Under the pieces are notes generated by a model, which was not told where the DNA came from, ran no database searches, and was given only the letters and a program-made list of their open reading frames with translations. Shown one piece after another: positions 24,040-34,549 of a stretch of DNA of 64,000 nt (position 1 is its first letter; each line of letters starts with the position of its first letter). Location: assembly GCA_015178975.1 (NCBI GenBank), contig WHVD01000242.1:34406-98405 (forward strand), in the 5' to 3' direction. A program made the translations under genes and the position numbers. The DNA is from Hysterangium stoloniferum. Lineage: Eukaryota > Basidiomycota > Agaricomycetes > Hysterangiales > Hysterangiaceae.

Positions 24040-24290
24040 CTTTGTGACCGTGACTGTCGAATCCCAAGAAGCGAAGAAATCGTAATATTTCAATTAAAAT
24101 TGGTTGTGGCGCGAAGGTTATTGTCAGAAAACTGGCAAACTCAGAACGGCTCGAAGTACAGCACTATTGGGAGCACACAGGTTACGGTAAGCCCTGGCGA
24201 TGTCAACGCTGCTATTTTTAAGATAATCATATGTATTGGATCCAAACTCCCTCAAGGCCATGCTTAGCAAAACCCACGCAATATCGATTA
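24040..24290 (+). pseudogene. FAR1/MULE-type transposase fragment, copy C
   Basis: Same exon 1 end (CGAKVIVRK...YWEHTGYG) as copies A and B, followed by an intron with the best donor of the three (GTAAGC). The acceptor has changed (ATTGGA where A has ATTAGA). The following exon is disrupted. Confidence 0.45.
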
Positions 24291-24729
24291 ATGTGATATT
24301 GGGAGTCATAAAATAAAGAGCTAAAAACGTGGGTCCGGGTTGCAAATCTGGTCCAGGCTTACAGCTATGTTGGTTGATTGTATAGATTTCGGTTGTCAAT
24401 TGGTCCAGCGATGATATAACTCAGAAATCAGCTATAATACGAGTTGACAACGAGAGGAGTAGTAGAAATAGGCATGATTAATGGCTCCAATTTATCAATA
24501 CCGACCGCCGGTGGATATCCAACATCTTGATGGAGCAGCGAATGTGACTAATGCAAAAGTGACGGAGATATAATTACACTCGGTTTTGAACCAATCGTCA
24601 GGCCAAATTTGGCATATTACTGATTTAAATTCCCTATTATGTCGTAAAATTGATGCAATAAATGAGCTGCCCTGATGTCTGGCCAAATTGATACTGACTC
24701 GTGAAAATTATGACCCATCGAGGATCCCC

Positions 24730-25340
24730 AACGGTCATGAGCCCCACATACGCCCTCCACACACTTCCTAAAACCGGTCAGAGACCTCTACCGCAGCCAT
24801 AAAAATACCCTAGTACAGCTCAAAACGGGTCAGGCCCTCTTCACAAAAATCTTCACCGCATTGAGAAATCCACATCGCCATTGTGCCGTCATGACAGGCA
24901 GTAGACGAAATACTAGTAACCTCCATTTTGTTATGTCATGCTAAATTAAATCCACACTGCAGAATAAACTACACGATGAGCTATTTTGTTCTCTATTCAC
25001 TCTCCCAGAACTGCTCTCCGACCAGAAGGCGGCATACTGAATCCCCTGCACTTCATCAACTACTCCAGTCATCTCAGAGAGACAAACTGAAGTACATGTA
25101 TATCATGATGAGTAATCGACAAAGGCGAACATCCTGAGATGGGTCTCCGTTATGTATGCCTTCCCTAGCACCACCTATTCCCTCCCATACTTCCGTGTAC
25201 CCCTAAATTAAGAACGCACTGCAGAGTCTCGTTTAGTCATCAGGCCATGCAGAGATATTAACCTGACTGTGCCAGTCTCCATTACATTATTTTGCTTGTG
25301 ATATCCGTATGTATGGTCTACCCTGCTAGGAAAAAAAAAG
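24730..25340 (+). pseudogene. Probable LINE ORF2 3' relic
   Basis: The plus-strand translation contains a PLHKNLHRIEKSTSPLC block (about 24835), then a degraded Cys/His region, and an RTALRPEGGILNPL block (about 25010). The order resembles the zinc-knuckle end of fungal non-LTR RNase H domains (PLN-HL-RI...SP-C..C). Several stops interrupt it. An A-run near 25330 could be the element's tail. From memory, not confirmed by search. Confidence 0.4.
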
Positions 25341-25860
25341 GTACATCGTTTCTCGAATCCTATGTACAAATAGTAATAGGACACTATGAGACTAGCAAGC
25401 TTCTCTTAGTATAGGACATGGGTTTAGGGAACCAACATTGTGTGAGCTAAGTGCCACTGTGGAGAGACTCGGGAGATATTGCTCTAGCTAATGTGAAGAC
25501 TCGTATTTTTTTTTAAAGAATGAAGTTATCTGTTTCATATAAAATTAGCATTCCCGTTCTATATTTACCAAAATATTCGCTGCTACACAACAGGCGAGTA
25601 ATGAGTTCCATATGAAGAAAGATACGCATGCTGCAGCTGCAGGTTCCTGTCCCCGTCTTCCCTTTTTTTCACCAGAGGTTGTGTAACGCTGAATGAACTG
25701 AAACAAGACAAATATGTTAGCTTACCTTGGTTTATAATTTGTAAGTTCAAACTAGAGCCACCTACAATATCCACACAATATCATCTCCTGAGAGCACCCC
25801 GGGAGGGAGGTTGGAGACCAGACATCAGCTTCTGGCGCGAGCTCAGGGGTGGAAAATATG
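25341..25860. other. No feature seen
   Basis: Stretch between the LINE relic and the truncated gypsy element. Only short open frames without recognisable content. Confidence 0.5.
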
Positions 25861-26186
25861 GGTGGTCATAATTTTATCATATTCTTGAAATAGCCATGTG
25901 ACCTTGACAATGCGAGGTCACCAGCGTCCACCAGAGCGCCGCTGGGCGGGTCTAGCGGAATTGCCGATAGAATATCTTGATGTAACTTCTCAATATCCAT
26001 AATGATAATTCCATGGACAATGGGATAGATGAGGAAAGTCACACAGACTGATGTGGTAAGTTGCTGATTTGTGAAAATAGGTTTCAAGTTGTGTGGGTTT
26101 ACCATGGCATAGTCATTGCTCCCCTCTTTAGGATAGATGTCCCATGGTCTAGTTAAAGCATCAGGTTTGCTGCCAAGATGGCTGGG

Positions 26187-26645
26187 TCAAAAGCAGATAA
26201 TCATATTGAAAGCTGATAGGTATTCAGACCAGTGGGTCTGCTGGTGGGTCAAAAGTTTTGTGGTAGAAAAGTATTCCAGGTTCTTGTGATCTGTTACAAC
26301 ATCAATTGGAATTCCTGAGCCTTCCAAATAGTGCCACCACATTTTGAAAGCTGAAAAAATTGCTAGGAGTTCCTTGTCATGAACATCATAATTAAGCTCT
26401 GCTCTGGTGAAAGTCTGGGACAGAAAAGCCATGGGGTGCACTTCTCTGTCGGAGTCCTGGATAGACAGAATAGCTCCAAGTGCATAGTCCGAGGCATCCA
26501 TTTCAACAATGAGCAGGAAGTCTGGTTTCCAATGTGAAAGAATTGGAGCTGAAGAAAAAGAATATTTTAAAAGATTGAAAGCTTTTTGACACTTATCATT
26601 GAAATTCCACAGGGTATCCTTGTGTGTAAGACAAGTAAGGGGCAC
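26187..26645 (-). pseudogene. Gypsy RNase H segment
   Basis: Contains DASDYALGAIL, PMAFLSQTF, NYDVHDKELLAI and VVTDHKNLEYF, the standard Ty3/gypsy RNase H motifs with the catalytic D and E residues visible. It directly follows the RT segment, with a frame change between 26706 and 26645. Confidence 0.88.
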
Positions 26646-26705
26646 TGTGATGTCAGAATATCCACAGATAAACTGTCAGTAAAAATTGGCAAAGCTGAGG
26701 AAAGA

Positions 26706-27215
26706 TTATATATCTTTGACTTTTCTGGGTTCTGGCCAATCTTTGATGACTTGTACTTTAGTTTCATCCATGCAGAGTCTGCCAGGTCCCATTATGAAAC
26801 CTAGATACTCCACAGAGTCCATGTCAAAAGTACATTTTTTACCATTTGTGAATAAACCATGTTGTCTGAGTCTCCAGAGAACTTCACAGACTTGTTTGTT
26901 GTGTTCTGCAGGGTCCTCGGAGTAGATAAGAATGTCGTCCAAGTAAACAATGATGCATACATCAAGCATGTCAGAGAAAATGTCATTAATAAAATGTTGA
27001 AAAACAGATGGAGCATTGGTGAGTCCAAAGGGTATCACCAACCACTCAAAGGCCCCATAATGGGTTCTGAAAGTGGTCTTCCATTTGTCTCCCACAGAGA
27101 CCTGGACCAAATGGTAGGCGTGTTTAAGGTCTATTTTGGTATAAATCTGGGCATTCTGTGGAGGAAAGCAGGTACATATGTTCAAGGGTTGGCTGGGTGC
27201 CTTCTTTGAGGTCAA
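26706..27215 (-). pseudogene. Gypsy reverse transcriptase segment (N-terminal part deleted)
   Basis: Shows KIDLKHAYHLVQV, FEWLVIPFGLTNAPSVFQ and the catalytic YLDDIL box, then the SEDPAEHN region and GFIMGPG. Upstream, the IDEGT-type LKIDLKEGT stretch reads in another frame and joins this at a CCACAGAA sequence. About 75 residues of the finger region, present in the relic at 36.97-37.3 kb, are missing. Confidence 0.88.
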
Positions 27216-27642
27216 TTTTTAAGTCATACTTTCTGTGGGGCAGAAGCCGGTCAGCTTTTCACTTACTAAAAACATCCATGAAATCATGATATTTTTCTAG
27301 GATGCCTTCTAGGTCAGTGGTTTGCTCAGATGCAGATACCGGAGTTGAGAAATGGCCGGTTGCTTCATCAATTTTCAAATTGATAGTGAATGCCTGGGAT
27401 CCATCCATTTTTGTAGCCCTAATAAATGCTGCAGCATTAATGAGAGAAATAGATGGAGGTGCCATGGGTTCTGGGGAAGCTGTGGGTGCTGTAGGGATCA
27501 CAGGAGTCCTCGAGACTGCAGGTGCCAGGCAGGCCATGGGTGCTGTGGAGGCTGTGTTGGGTACAGTTTTCTCAGAAGCCATGGGTGTCCAGAAAGTTAT
27601 GCTATTTGCTACCCAGTCAATCAACAGATTGTAGCAGGGAAG

Positions 27643-28463
27643 TGTTACGACCGGACAATCCTGCTGGACTCTGGGCACTAACCCGTACGCCCCCACACCC
27701 CACACGCACCAAATGTCTGTTTATAGGATTTCCCGCCCAGACTCCATAAGTCAAGACTCGTTACGTTCGACCTCATTACGACACATATCAGTCACCGGAC
27801 TTCCACCGGACTCCGACTCTGTCTATGTCCATCTTCGTCCCACACATCAGTCACTGGACCCCACTCAGAATCCTATCACCGCTCTAATCGAGCCCCATTC
27901 CCATTTTAGTCAAATGACCTGTCACGATTTAGGACTCTGCTCCCACTCCATTTCCCATTATGGGTTATGCTTTGTCACGATTTGGACTCCACTCCATTCC
28001 GTCCCATTCCTAACACCAAAATTGGTGTTTATTATTCCTGTTTTATGTTTTGTTAGTTTTTTTTCGTCATTACTGGATTTGGTATGTTATTCACTCCATG
28101 GTCTATATAAACTGGCAGATGTTGTACATACAATCCAGTCAGAAAATTAGCTTATATTCCCCCCAGTAATCTAATCCATTTTCTGCTCTAAACCCTTGCT
28201 TGATTCACATCGCTCTCACTAGTTGGAGCCCACAGGCTCCGGTGCATCTATCTCAACTATCTCAACTCACGACTCACGACCCACAACCTCTGACCTATGA
28301 CCTATCACCCACGAACCCCGCCCGGACTCCCCGGGATTCCTGTCCGCCTGTTCGAAATTGGACAACACAATCTAGCGAGGGTGCAGCCTATAAGCTGAAG
28401 CCAAGTCCTACCGGATATCCCGTGGGTTTCTCCAGAGACCCGCCCTGTGTGTGTATCCTAACA
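27643..28463 (+). mobile_element. Solo LTR, gypsy family A, inserted in gypsy element
   Basis: 821 bp, TGTTACGACCGG...ATCCTAACA, with a CTATATAAACTGG TATA region near 28094. Perfect target duplication GGAAG (27638-27642, 28464-28468). Orientation is opposite to the host element, so it is a later, independent insertion that lost its interior. Confidence 0.95.
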
Positions 28464-28509
28464 GGAAGCCAGTTATGTCCTAGGACAACCAAGCAACTTG
28501 AGTCTAACT

Positions 28510-28824
28510 GGGTCATATAGAAAGTGACCAAGTGAGATGTTCCACACAGGAACTGGATGGATAAATCACAAGCTTGGGTGATAACCAAATTGCTTGTTCT
28601 ATCAAAAAGTCGGAGGGTGCCAGATTTATCGGATAAGTTGACAACAGATTATTTTGTGTAAATTTTGTATCTAAAAAACAATGAGTCAAGCCAGAATCTA
28701 TGAGTGCTGAAAAAACAAATTTCGGGATCATATTAGACATAAGTTTAATAAAAAATGAGTCAGAGTGCAAAAGAGCAGATGCATTGAGACAGGTAAACTC
28801 ATGAATGCGTGAGAGGCAATGCAA
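28510..28824 (-). pseudogene. Gypsy protease-like segment
   Basis: A FVFSALIDSGLTHCFLDT stretch is the retropepsin DSG-type active-site region. It lies between the Gag zinc knuckle and the solo LTR. Confidence 0.7.
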
Positions 28825-28969
28825 CCTCCAACCCGTGTGGAGTCCATGGGGTTGCTCATTCTTTTTTCAAGTTGGAAGCTGGTTTGTCCTTTGACGGGGA
28901 TTCTGTGGAGGAAGTCTTGGCTGTTTGACCTTTTGCAGAGTTTGCTTTTGCCAACGGACATTCTGGAAT

Positions 28970-29626
28970 TCAATGTCCAGGTTTTCCACACAAGAGACAA
29001 AGGCTATTGTCCATATGACATTGTCTTTCTTGTGGGGTTAATTTGCCATCGGGTCCAAGCTTGCCTGTAAGTTTGGGTTTTCCGGTTTGCTTGCTGGACT
29101 GTTGACCTTTGTTGTTGTTGTTAGAAGACTTTTTATTGTTCTTCTTGTCAGATTGCATGGAGTTTTGGTTGCTGGTTGATGAAGTGTTGTTGTTGGTTTT
29201 ATTGGCCGTGGACTTGTTGACCTTGTCCACAGAGGTCTCATGGGCAACTTCCGCATGACATTCCCAATAGCATGTGTCCATGTTTTGAGCCTTGAGGCGC
29301 ATATGGGACAGTGTTTTTGGCTTGCCATCTTCTCCTTTCGAGGCTTTGTCTTTAAGGCAGGATGGCAGACTGGCATAGAATTGGTGGCAGAGAGCAGGAT
29401 CACCCCACTGACAACAAGCTGCAAGATTGTTAAATTGGACAATATAGTCTGTGATGCACTGCATGTCCTTCATACGAAGATTAGTGAGACTATTCTCAGC
29501 CAGGTCATACAGGCCAAAGTTGGTTTCTAGCTCCTCAACAAAAGCATCCCAATCTTCGAGCCAAAGTGGCTCTTCCTCAGAAAGTCTGCTAAAAGCCGGT
29601 TCAAACCATTTCAACACAGATGCCAA
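28970..29626 (-). CDS. gag: Gypsy Gag-like open frame
   Basis: 218 codons. N-terminal half has a Ty3-type retrotransposon-gag helix region (WLEDWDAFVEELETNFG). A low-complexity N/K/S-rich linker is followed by CLLCGKPGH, the start of a CCHC knuckle. The knuckle's last Cys and what follows fall in a shifted frame. Gag packages the element RNA in virus-like particles. It is part of a defective element. Confidence 0.75.
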   Translation of the reverse strand: MASVLKWFEPAFSRLSEEEPLWLEDWDAFVEELETNFGLYDLAENSLTNLRMKDMQCITDYIVQFNNLAACCQWGDPALCHQFYASLPSCLKDKASKGEDGKPKTLSHMRLKAQNMDTCYWECHAEVAHETSVDKVNKSTANKTNNNTSSTSNQNSMQSDKKNNKKSSNNNNKGQQSSKQTGKPKLTGKLGPDGKLTPQERQCHMDNSLCLLCGKPGH

Positions 29627-30176
29627 GAGGTATGAGAGTGCGTAATTGACTTTTCAGGAGTCTGTGGAGAATGTGGCAGTACCCGCGGGAAAATAGGATC
29701 CACCGGTATGCCTGGGGCGCCAGGCTCACAGACGCCCCGGAGTCCAGTCACCCGCGTAAGCCGGGCACATCATTCTTGCTCTGCCTTCGTGTGAAGGTCA
29801 CTATGCTTGAGGGAATGGGTTTGGTGTCTCAGGCCTGTCCCTCCAAACACCGGCCCGTGGCGTTCTGTACCGTATCTCCCCTTCAGCACGATAATTTGCC
29901 AGTTCACAACGTGGTTGATGTTCTTCTACCTGGTTTACCTTGAAATGCGAATATGATGAAAAATCGTTGATGTCAACGGAACAATGATCGCTCGCTGCTG
30001 AGTCTGCATCGGTCGTATGACCTGGCCATTGTCAGTTTAATCGAATCATGAAAGCATAAAATTATCTTCAGAAATACCGGTGACTGCCTTGCAGGCACGA
30101 GCACAATATTTGCCGTTTACGTCTGTGAGCTGGAGTCTGATGTGGGGCTGTTCGTACACGATATCCACTGCTTCTC

Positions 30177-30294
30177 TTCACGGTCCTGAGTTTTACTTCT
30201 CTTCACGGCCCTGAGTTCAGCTTCTTTTCACGGCCCTGAGTTCAGCTTCCCTTCACGATCCTGAGTTTAGCACCTCTTCACGGCCCTGAGTCTA
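30177..30294 (+). repeat. Five 25-bp tandem repeats upstream of a TATA-like box
   Basis: TTCACGG(C/T)CCTGAGTT units begin at 30177, 30202, 30227, 30252 and 30277, spaced exactly 25 bp. The last unit runs straight into CTATATATGAGG (30292-30303). This looks like a repeated upstream element of a promoter, possibly of the tentative gene that follows. Confidence 0.8.
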
Positions 30295-30560
30295 TATATG
30301 AGGCTTCTTGTGGCTTTGTGGCTTAACTCAGAGCAACGCCGTGACAAACTGCCTTGCACTTTTGGAAACTGTTATCAGAAACTAATAGTTTTCTACATAC
30401 CTCACCCTCTCTTTTCTCCCACAACTGGGCCTCCTCTGCCTCTTTTTCTTTCCGAACCTTCTCCAACTCCATTTCTCCCCCTCTTCCACTTTCCTTTGAT
30501 CATTCTACTCTCTGTCGACAGTAGGGACTTAGATATCCAATGTAATGCTCCTGACTTACG

Positions 30561-31452
30561 ATGGCTCCTGCCTTAAAACATGCACATCATTTATTCCTTT
30601 CACTAATTTTTTTGGAATTCTTGCCTATGATCGGCCCGCATGATGATCGTAGGTGGTTCAGTCACATTATTGCTAGTCTAATAACCAAACGCTTAGGATC
30701 GCTTTCACAAGAGCATGCCCCATCTCAAGCCAAAATGTCCTCGTGGTAGTGATACTACTACCTCTTGCATTTGCACTCGGCAAATCCTGTTGGTTGACAG
30801 ATTCGGGGCAGTTCTCTACAGCCCTGAAAACATGTCAAGTAACTTTGGATACCAAAGAGCGTATGGCATTGTATGTTTAGTCGTTTTCGATGCAGTTTAT
30901 TAATTAATATTTGCATGAACAAAAATGAATTTTGAAAAGGTACCAACTTGCATCCTCCACTAGACATCAACTGAATCTATTGACAGCAAATACCGTTCAA
31001 ACTACGATTGTGCTGGGCTACGACACATTCATATTTCATCATATTTCTGATAACCCTCCGGTATGTGTTATCAACGGTCAGAAAACAAAGATCTCTTTCG
31101 GATCAATTTGCACAGAAATCTATTCTATTTCTCTTCGTTTACCAAGATACAATAAGTTAGTCTGTCCGCGTAGAGTATGATTGGGAAGCTGATATTCGGA
31201 GATATTCCCTGCTCTGTCGCTTTACATCAGCTCTCATAAAAATGATCCCGGTTTATCCGCCACACTGCCGATTTCGGCTGGACCTAAGGGACATGGTAAA
31301 CGTGACGATTGCACCCTGAATCAAATTATTGGGACGCTCAGAGGCGCCACTAGCAGAGCGCACGAGGCTGTCCTAGACGAGTTTGGCGATTCGGAGCTTC
31401 TTGACAAATGCGACAGCCATGATATTTTGGATCAAGATGCGCGCTATTTTTG
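30561..31452 (+). CDS. Tentative multi-exon gene, function unknown
   Basis: I do not recognise it. ATG 30561 opens a hydrophobic start (MAPALKHAHHLFLSLIFLEF). A plausible intron GTAGGT...CTTAG (about 30650-30697) has a CTAAT branch-like site. Further protein-like stretches follow (VVVILLPLAFALGKSCW; VQTTIVLGYDTFIFHHISD; then an open stretch through GPKGHGKRDDC to a TGA at 31450-31452), each preceded or followed by possible GT/AG sites. I could not join all parts in one frame. It may be a secreted or membrane protein gene or a broken copy. The 25-bp repeats and TATA-like box lie about 260 bp upstream. Confidence 0.25.
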
Positions 31453-32689
31453 AAGATTGTTGCCTCACCTGTCCGTGCTATGTGCAACCCTTCCCTTACT
31501 GTCTTGAAACATGTAATTATAGCCTAGCGTATCATATTGCTGTTTGTTGTAGGTAATGGAAATGAAGATTAAGAGATAGAGTAGTGTGCTTCGCAAGGTA
31601 AATAGGATGGGCGACGACATTGATAACGGGAGGTTTTAAAACAGCGGCAACAAACATTCTCGACTATCATGCGTTTCTTCCCCTAATCCAACTTCGACTT
31701 AACAAAGCAATTCACTCAGTAGGAGTCCGGCTGACGATTTTCCCAATGACTCACCCGCTGTTCCCAATGATCAGTGGATGCTCACGATTAGTCTCGCGCT
31801 CCCCTCCATCTCATCTTCCAACTATCTTCGTGCTCCGGATTCGGGCAGTTGTTTATACGTATAACATATATTTATATATTCTAGCAAGATGTGATCCAAC
31901 TTGAAATACAACTTGAACTGTAGTCTGAGTCGGTGTACAAAAATTTCAGGACTTCAAAGTTTGCTGTTTGAAAAGATGCTTCATTTTTACTTGACTTTTT
32001 GTCGTGCCAAAGACCTTTCGGTTCCTTCTCATGGTGCACCATAACCCAACAGGGCTTCCAGTACCTAAATTGACATATCTCTCAGTCGGTTCCTTCTTTG
32101 GGGTATGAGAAGATTTTATTTTCAAACACCCTCAGATTGACTTAATGGTTTCAATTCTTCCTCAGCATCACGACATGTGAATTGGTGCCAAACCCGAGCG
32201 CTCCGTTTTCCCACGTGCAATACGATTCAAAAAAGGAAGTCAAGGACAAACGGAAACGTTTTGTTGATCTTTCTACCATCTTAATTAAGTCGAGTGTCTC
32301 TGGCAACCCACCAAACCGCATGGCACACTAATCATTTTACGCTTTGCCGGCGCCATAGAACTAACCCAGATACATGACTTACTTCCGCTCTGAACCCCCA
32401 GACTCCCGTGTCCTGACTCACGTGGGCCATAACTGTCTTCCAATGGTAAGCTGGAAGAATATGTACAACCGAATTTAACTTTCTGTGTAAAAAAAGATCA
32501 TGCCAGGCCACCACAAACCCCGTAATGGGGAGGTTCACGCAAACCGATCCTCGTTAACAAAAAAGTGAAGAACGGTCGATGGTTGAATATAAAGGCGGAG
32601 GCAAATCCTTTATCTTATCATATACAAATAGTGGCATCATTTTTTTTTCCCCTCGGTGTCCCACATATATCCTTTAATTAGGCTGTGTG
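31453..32689. other. No gene seen
   Basis: Only short open frames (for example 31620-31904) with no recognisable content or intron structure. Confidence 0.5.
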
Positions 32690-33600
32690 GATAAGCATGG
32701 GAAGGGAAAAAAAACACTTTTCCAGCTAGTTTGGAGGAACTTGTGAGTGAAATTTTACATAGCTGTTCATTACCATGTTATTAATGTTCCCGCAAAGTAA
32801 AGGATCGGGAATGGATGCCAAAACTCGGCGTTTGTATTACCGACCAATTTCTCAGCCGAGCAAGCTGCTACGGATCTCACTGGAAGAAGGCATAGTAATA
32901 TGGGGCATGCTAGTGGCACTCCCCACAAAACACACCCTACCTTGGACCTTTCGGCCTTCACAAGTGGCTTTGATAAGGCTTTCCCCCGAAACGTATAAAA
33001 ATTGATTTCTGTTAATAAAAATATATAGACTTCTCAGCCCGCGCCGACATACTTTTCACATCCATTCCCGGTGATGGAGAGGGTCGCTGCACCGTCACTG
33101 TTTGTGCCACTGGTGAGTTTCATCACGAAATCTCGGAAAAATTATCTCATGAAATGCCTCAGAGTGCGGTCGCGCCTCCTCTGTTTCCGTCTCCGTCTCC
33201 GTCTCTGTCTCCGCTGCCGCCACCGCCACCGCCACCGCCACCGCCTGCGTCCGAGGACCTCCAGGCCAAACTCCAATGCCCTACACCAGATCCGAGCTTT
33301 CATCACGAGATATCGGAAGGGTTGTCTCATGAACCGCCCCAGAGTGCGGTTGCGCCACCTTTATCTCCGTCTCCGCTGCCGCTGCCGCCACTGCCTACGT
33401 CCAAGGACCTCCAGGACGAACTTCCCGCCCTACAACAGCTCCGAGCCGAGGGAGAGGTTCAGCGCCGTGACAGATCCAGTGATGTGGTGCCAGGTTCGTG
33501 CAGCATCGTTCATCATTTTTATCATACACTTACTTTAAAATATTATTACTTTTGAAGATCACGTTGTCAATCCCATTCCCCTCTCCCTCCCTGTGATTGA
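32690..33600 (+). pseudogene. Reshuffled copy of the proline-rich membrane-anchor gene
   Basis: Matches, in order, the 60004-end exon, the intron, the 59948-59781 exon and the repeat-rich last exon of the minus-strand gene at 59.3-61.5 kb. The donor after the DLSAL-type codons has been lost (CTTCACAAG instead of CTTGGTAAG), and 6 bp are missing. The CCG-rich last exon remains open in two frames (proline-rich 33154-33555 and arginine-rich 33071-33538). At about 33468 it switches to sequence that in the other gene lies at 61090-61013, including the GTTCGT...GAAG intron. So the order of parts differs from the source gene. Confidence 0.7.
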
Positions 33601-34007
33601 GGCGGTTCAATTGTCAGTCAGACAGATCAACAGTCCTATCTTCCCCAAGTTCAATAAGTGAACCCTTAGCCAGTGTTGCATGGCTTCCGGTTCCGTGCTG
33701 TGATGGTAGGAGGAATTTCTGCGAGCCAGGTCACCCTGGATCAAAGGCAGGCATCTGGATTACGGCCTTCAGAAATTGCCGAGGGTGCCTGACCGTGCGG
33801 TGCGGGGAACGAGAAGCCATGGAACACTGGCTAAGAGTTCACTTATTTGAACTCGAGGAAAATGGGAATGTTGATCTGTCTGACCGACAATTGGACCGCC
33901 TCAATCACTCCTTCTTGAGGTGTCAAGAAAAGGTCTGCCCACAGCGCGGCGGCTTTCTATTTTCTGAAAACGTTCAGAAAATATGGAAAGCTATAAACAA
34001 GACCTGA
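33597..34007 (+). CDS. Hypothetical open frame
   Basis: 136 codons (the first codon read by frame is TTG-like, so no certain start). Contains a WLRVHLFELEENGNVDLSDR helix and paired Cys residues near both ends (PCC, NCRGC, RCQEKVC). It follows directly on the reshuffled copy and may be its 3' exon. No family recognised. Confidence 0.25.
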   Translation: MRRFNCQSDRSTVLSSPSSISEPLASVAWLPVPCCDGRRNFCEPGHPGSKAGIWITAFRNCRGCLTVRCGEREAMEHWLRVHLFELEENGNVDLSDRQLDRLNHSFLRCQEKVCPQRGGFLFSENVQKIWKAINKT

Positions 34008-34549
34008 CACCTGGTGACCTCTTGCATGCCATTGAAGAGCGAGAGACGGAAGAGCTTTGTGCAATGTGTTTGCTTTCTCCGATGGACATTTTGTCTTGTA
34101 TGTGCTGGGAGGAAGTTTATCTTTTCTATGTTCAAGTTTTTATAGTCCGTGGATCAACCTCCCAATAGATTTTGGTATTAGTGATGTGCTCAAAGAGAAG
34201 TAAGGTTATCGGGGAGATTCCCGTGCAGTCATGTGGCAACTTACACCTTTTAAAAACCAAAATACCCTCATCGCCTAGACAAGATTGAATCTGCTTTTCC
34301 TTTGCCAGACAAACCAGTCCATTATTCACCCAAGTATCCCAAAGGGGATCCACCTGACTAGTTAGCTTTCACATAGACGATTTACAGATATTTTTTTCCG
34401 AGCATCATATGTAATCATTTTCCACGATGAAATATCGCTGTTTCTCCGTGCCGTATGTAACGCTGGCTCATTTGGTCATCGACTTCAGATGGTTGGTCAG
34501 TGGATTACAAGCTAAGCTTCATTGGATGGACATTAACTTGACCGTGACT

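Larger units (their letters stand above)
20275..24530. repeat. Segmental duplication, copy 2
   Basis: Homologous to 60-3350 over its length up to about 24290, then to 19320-19930. It contains the fuller copy of the membrane-protein gene, the LINE insertion at 23722-23984 and transposase fragment C. Confidence 0.8.
25861..29645 (-). mobile_element. Ty3/gypsy element, minus strand, truncated and interrupted
   Basis: Read on the minus strand: Gag (29626-28970), zinc knuckle CLLCGKPGH, protease-like region with ALIDSGLTHCF (28824-28510), linker, RT (27215-26706), RNase H (26645-26187) and a short post-RNase H linker ending near 25861. Integrase and both own LTRs are absent. A solo LTR of family A splits the protease-RT linker. 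Part of the RT is deleted. Long frames survive, but the element cannot move by itself. Confidence 0.9.

Noticed and set aside
27302-27681. Plus-strand open frames over the gypsy linker
   Set aside because: Antisense shadows of the gypsy Pol linker; low complexity.
29590-29610. tRNA-like GGTTCAAACC
   Set aside because: Lies inside the gypsy gag coding strand and no cloverleaf can be folded around it.
33142-33330. Minus-strand Arg/Trp-rich open frame with RWRWRW repeats
   Set aside because: It is the antisense of the CCG-type proline codons and has no independent support.
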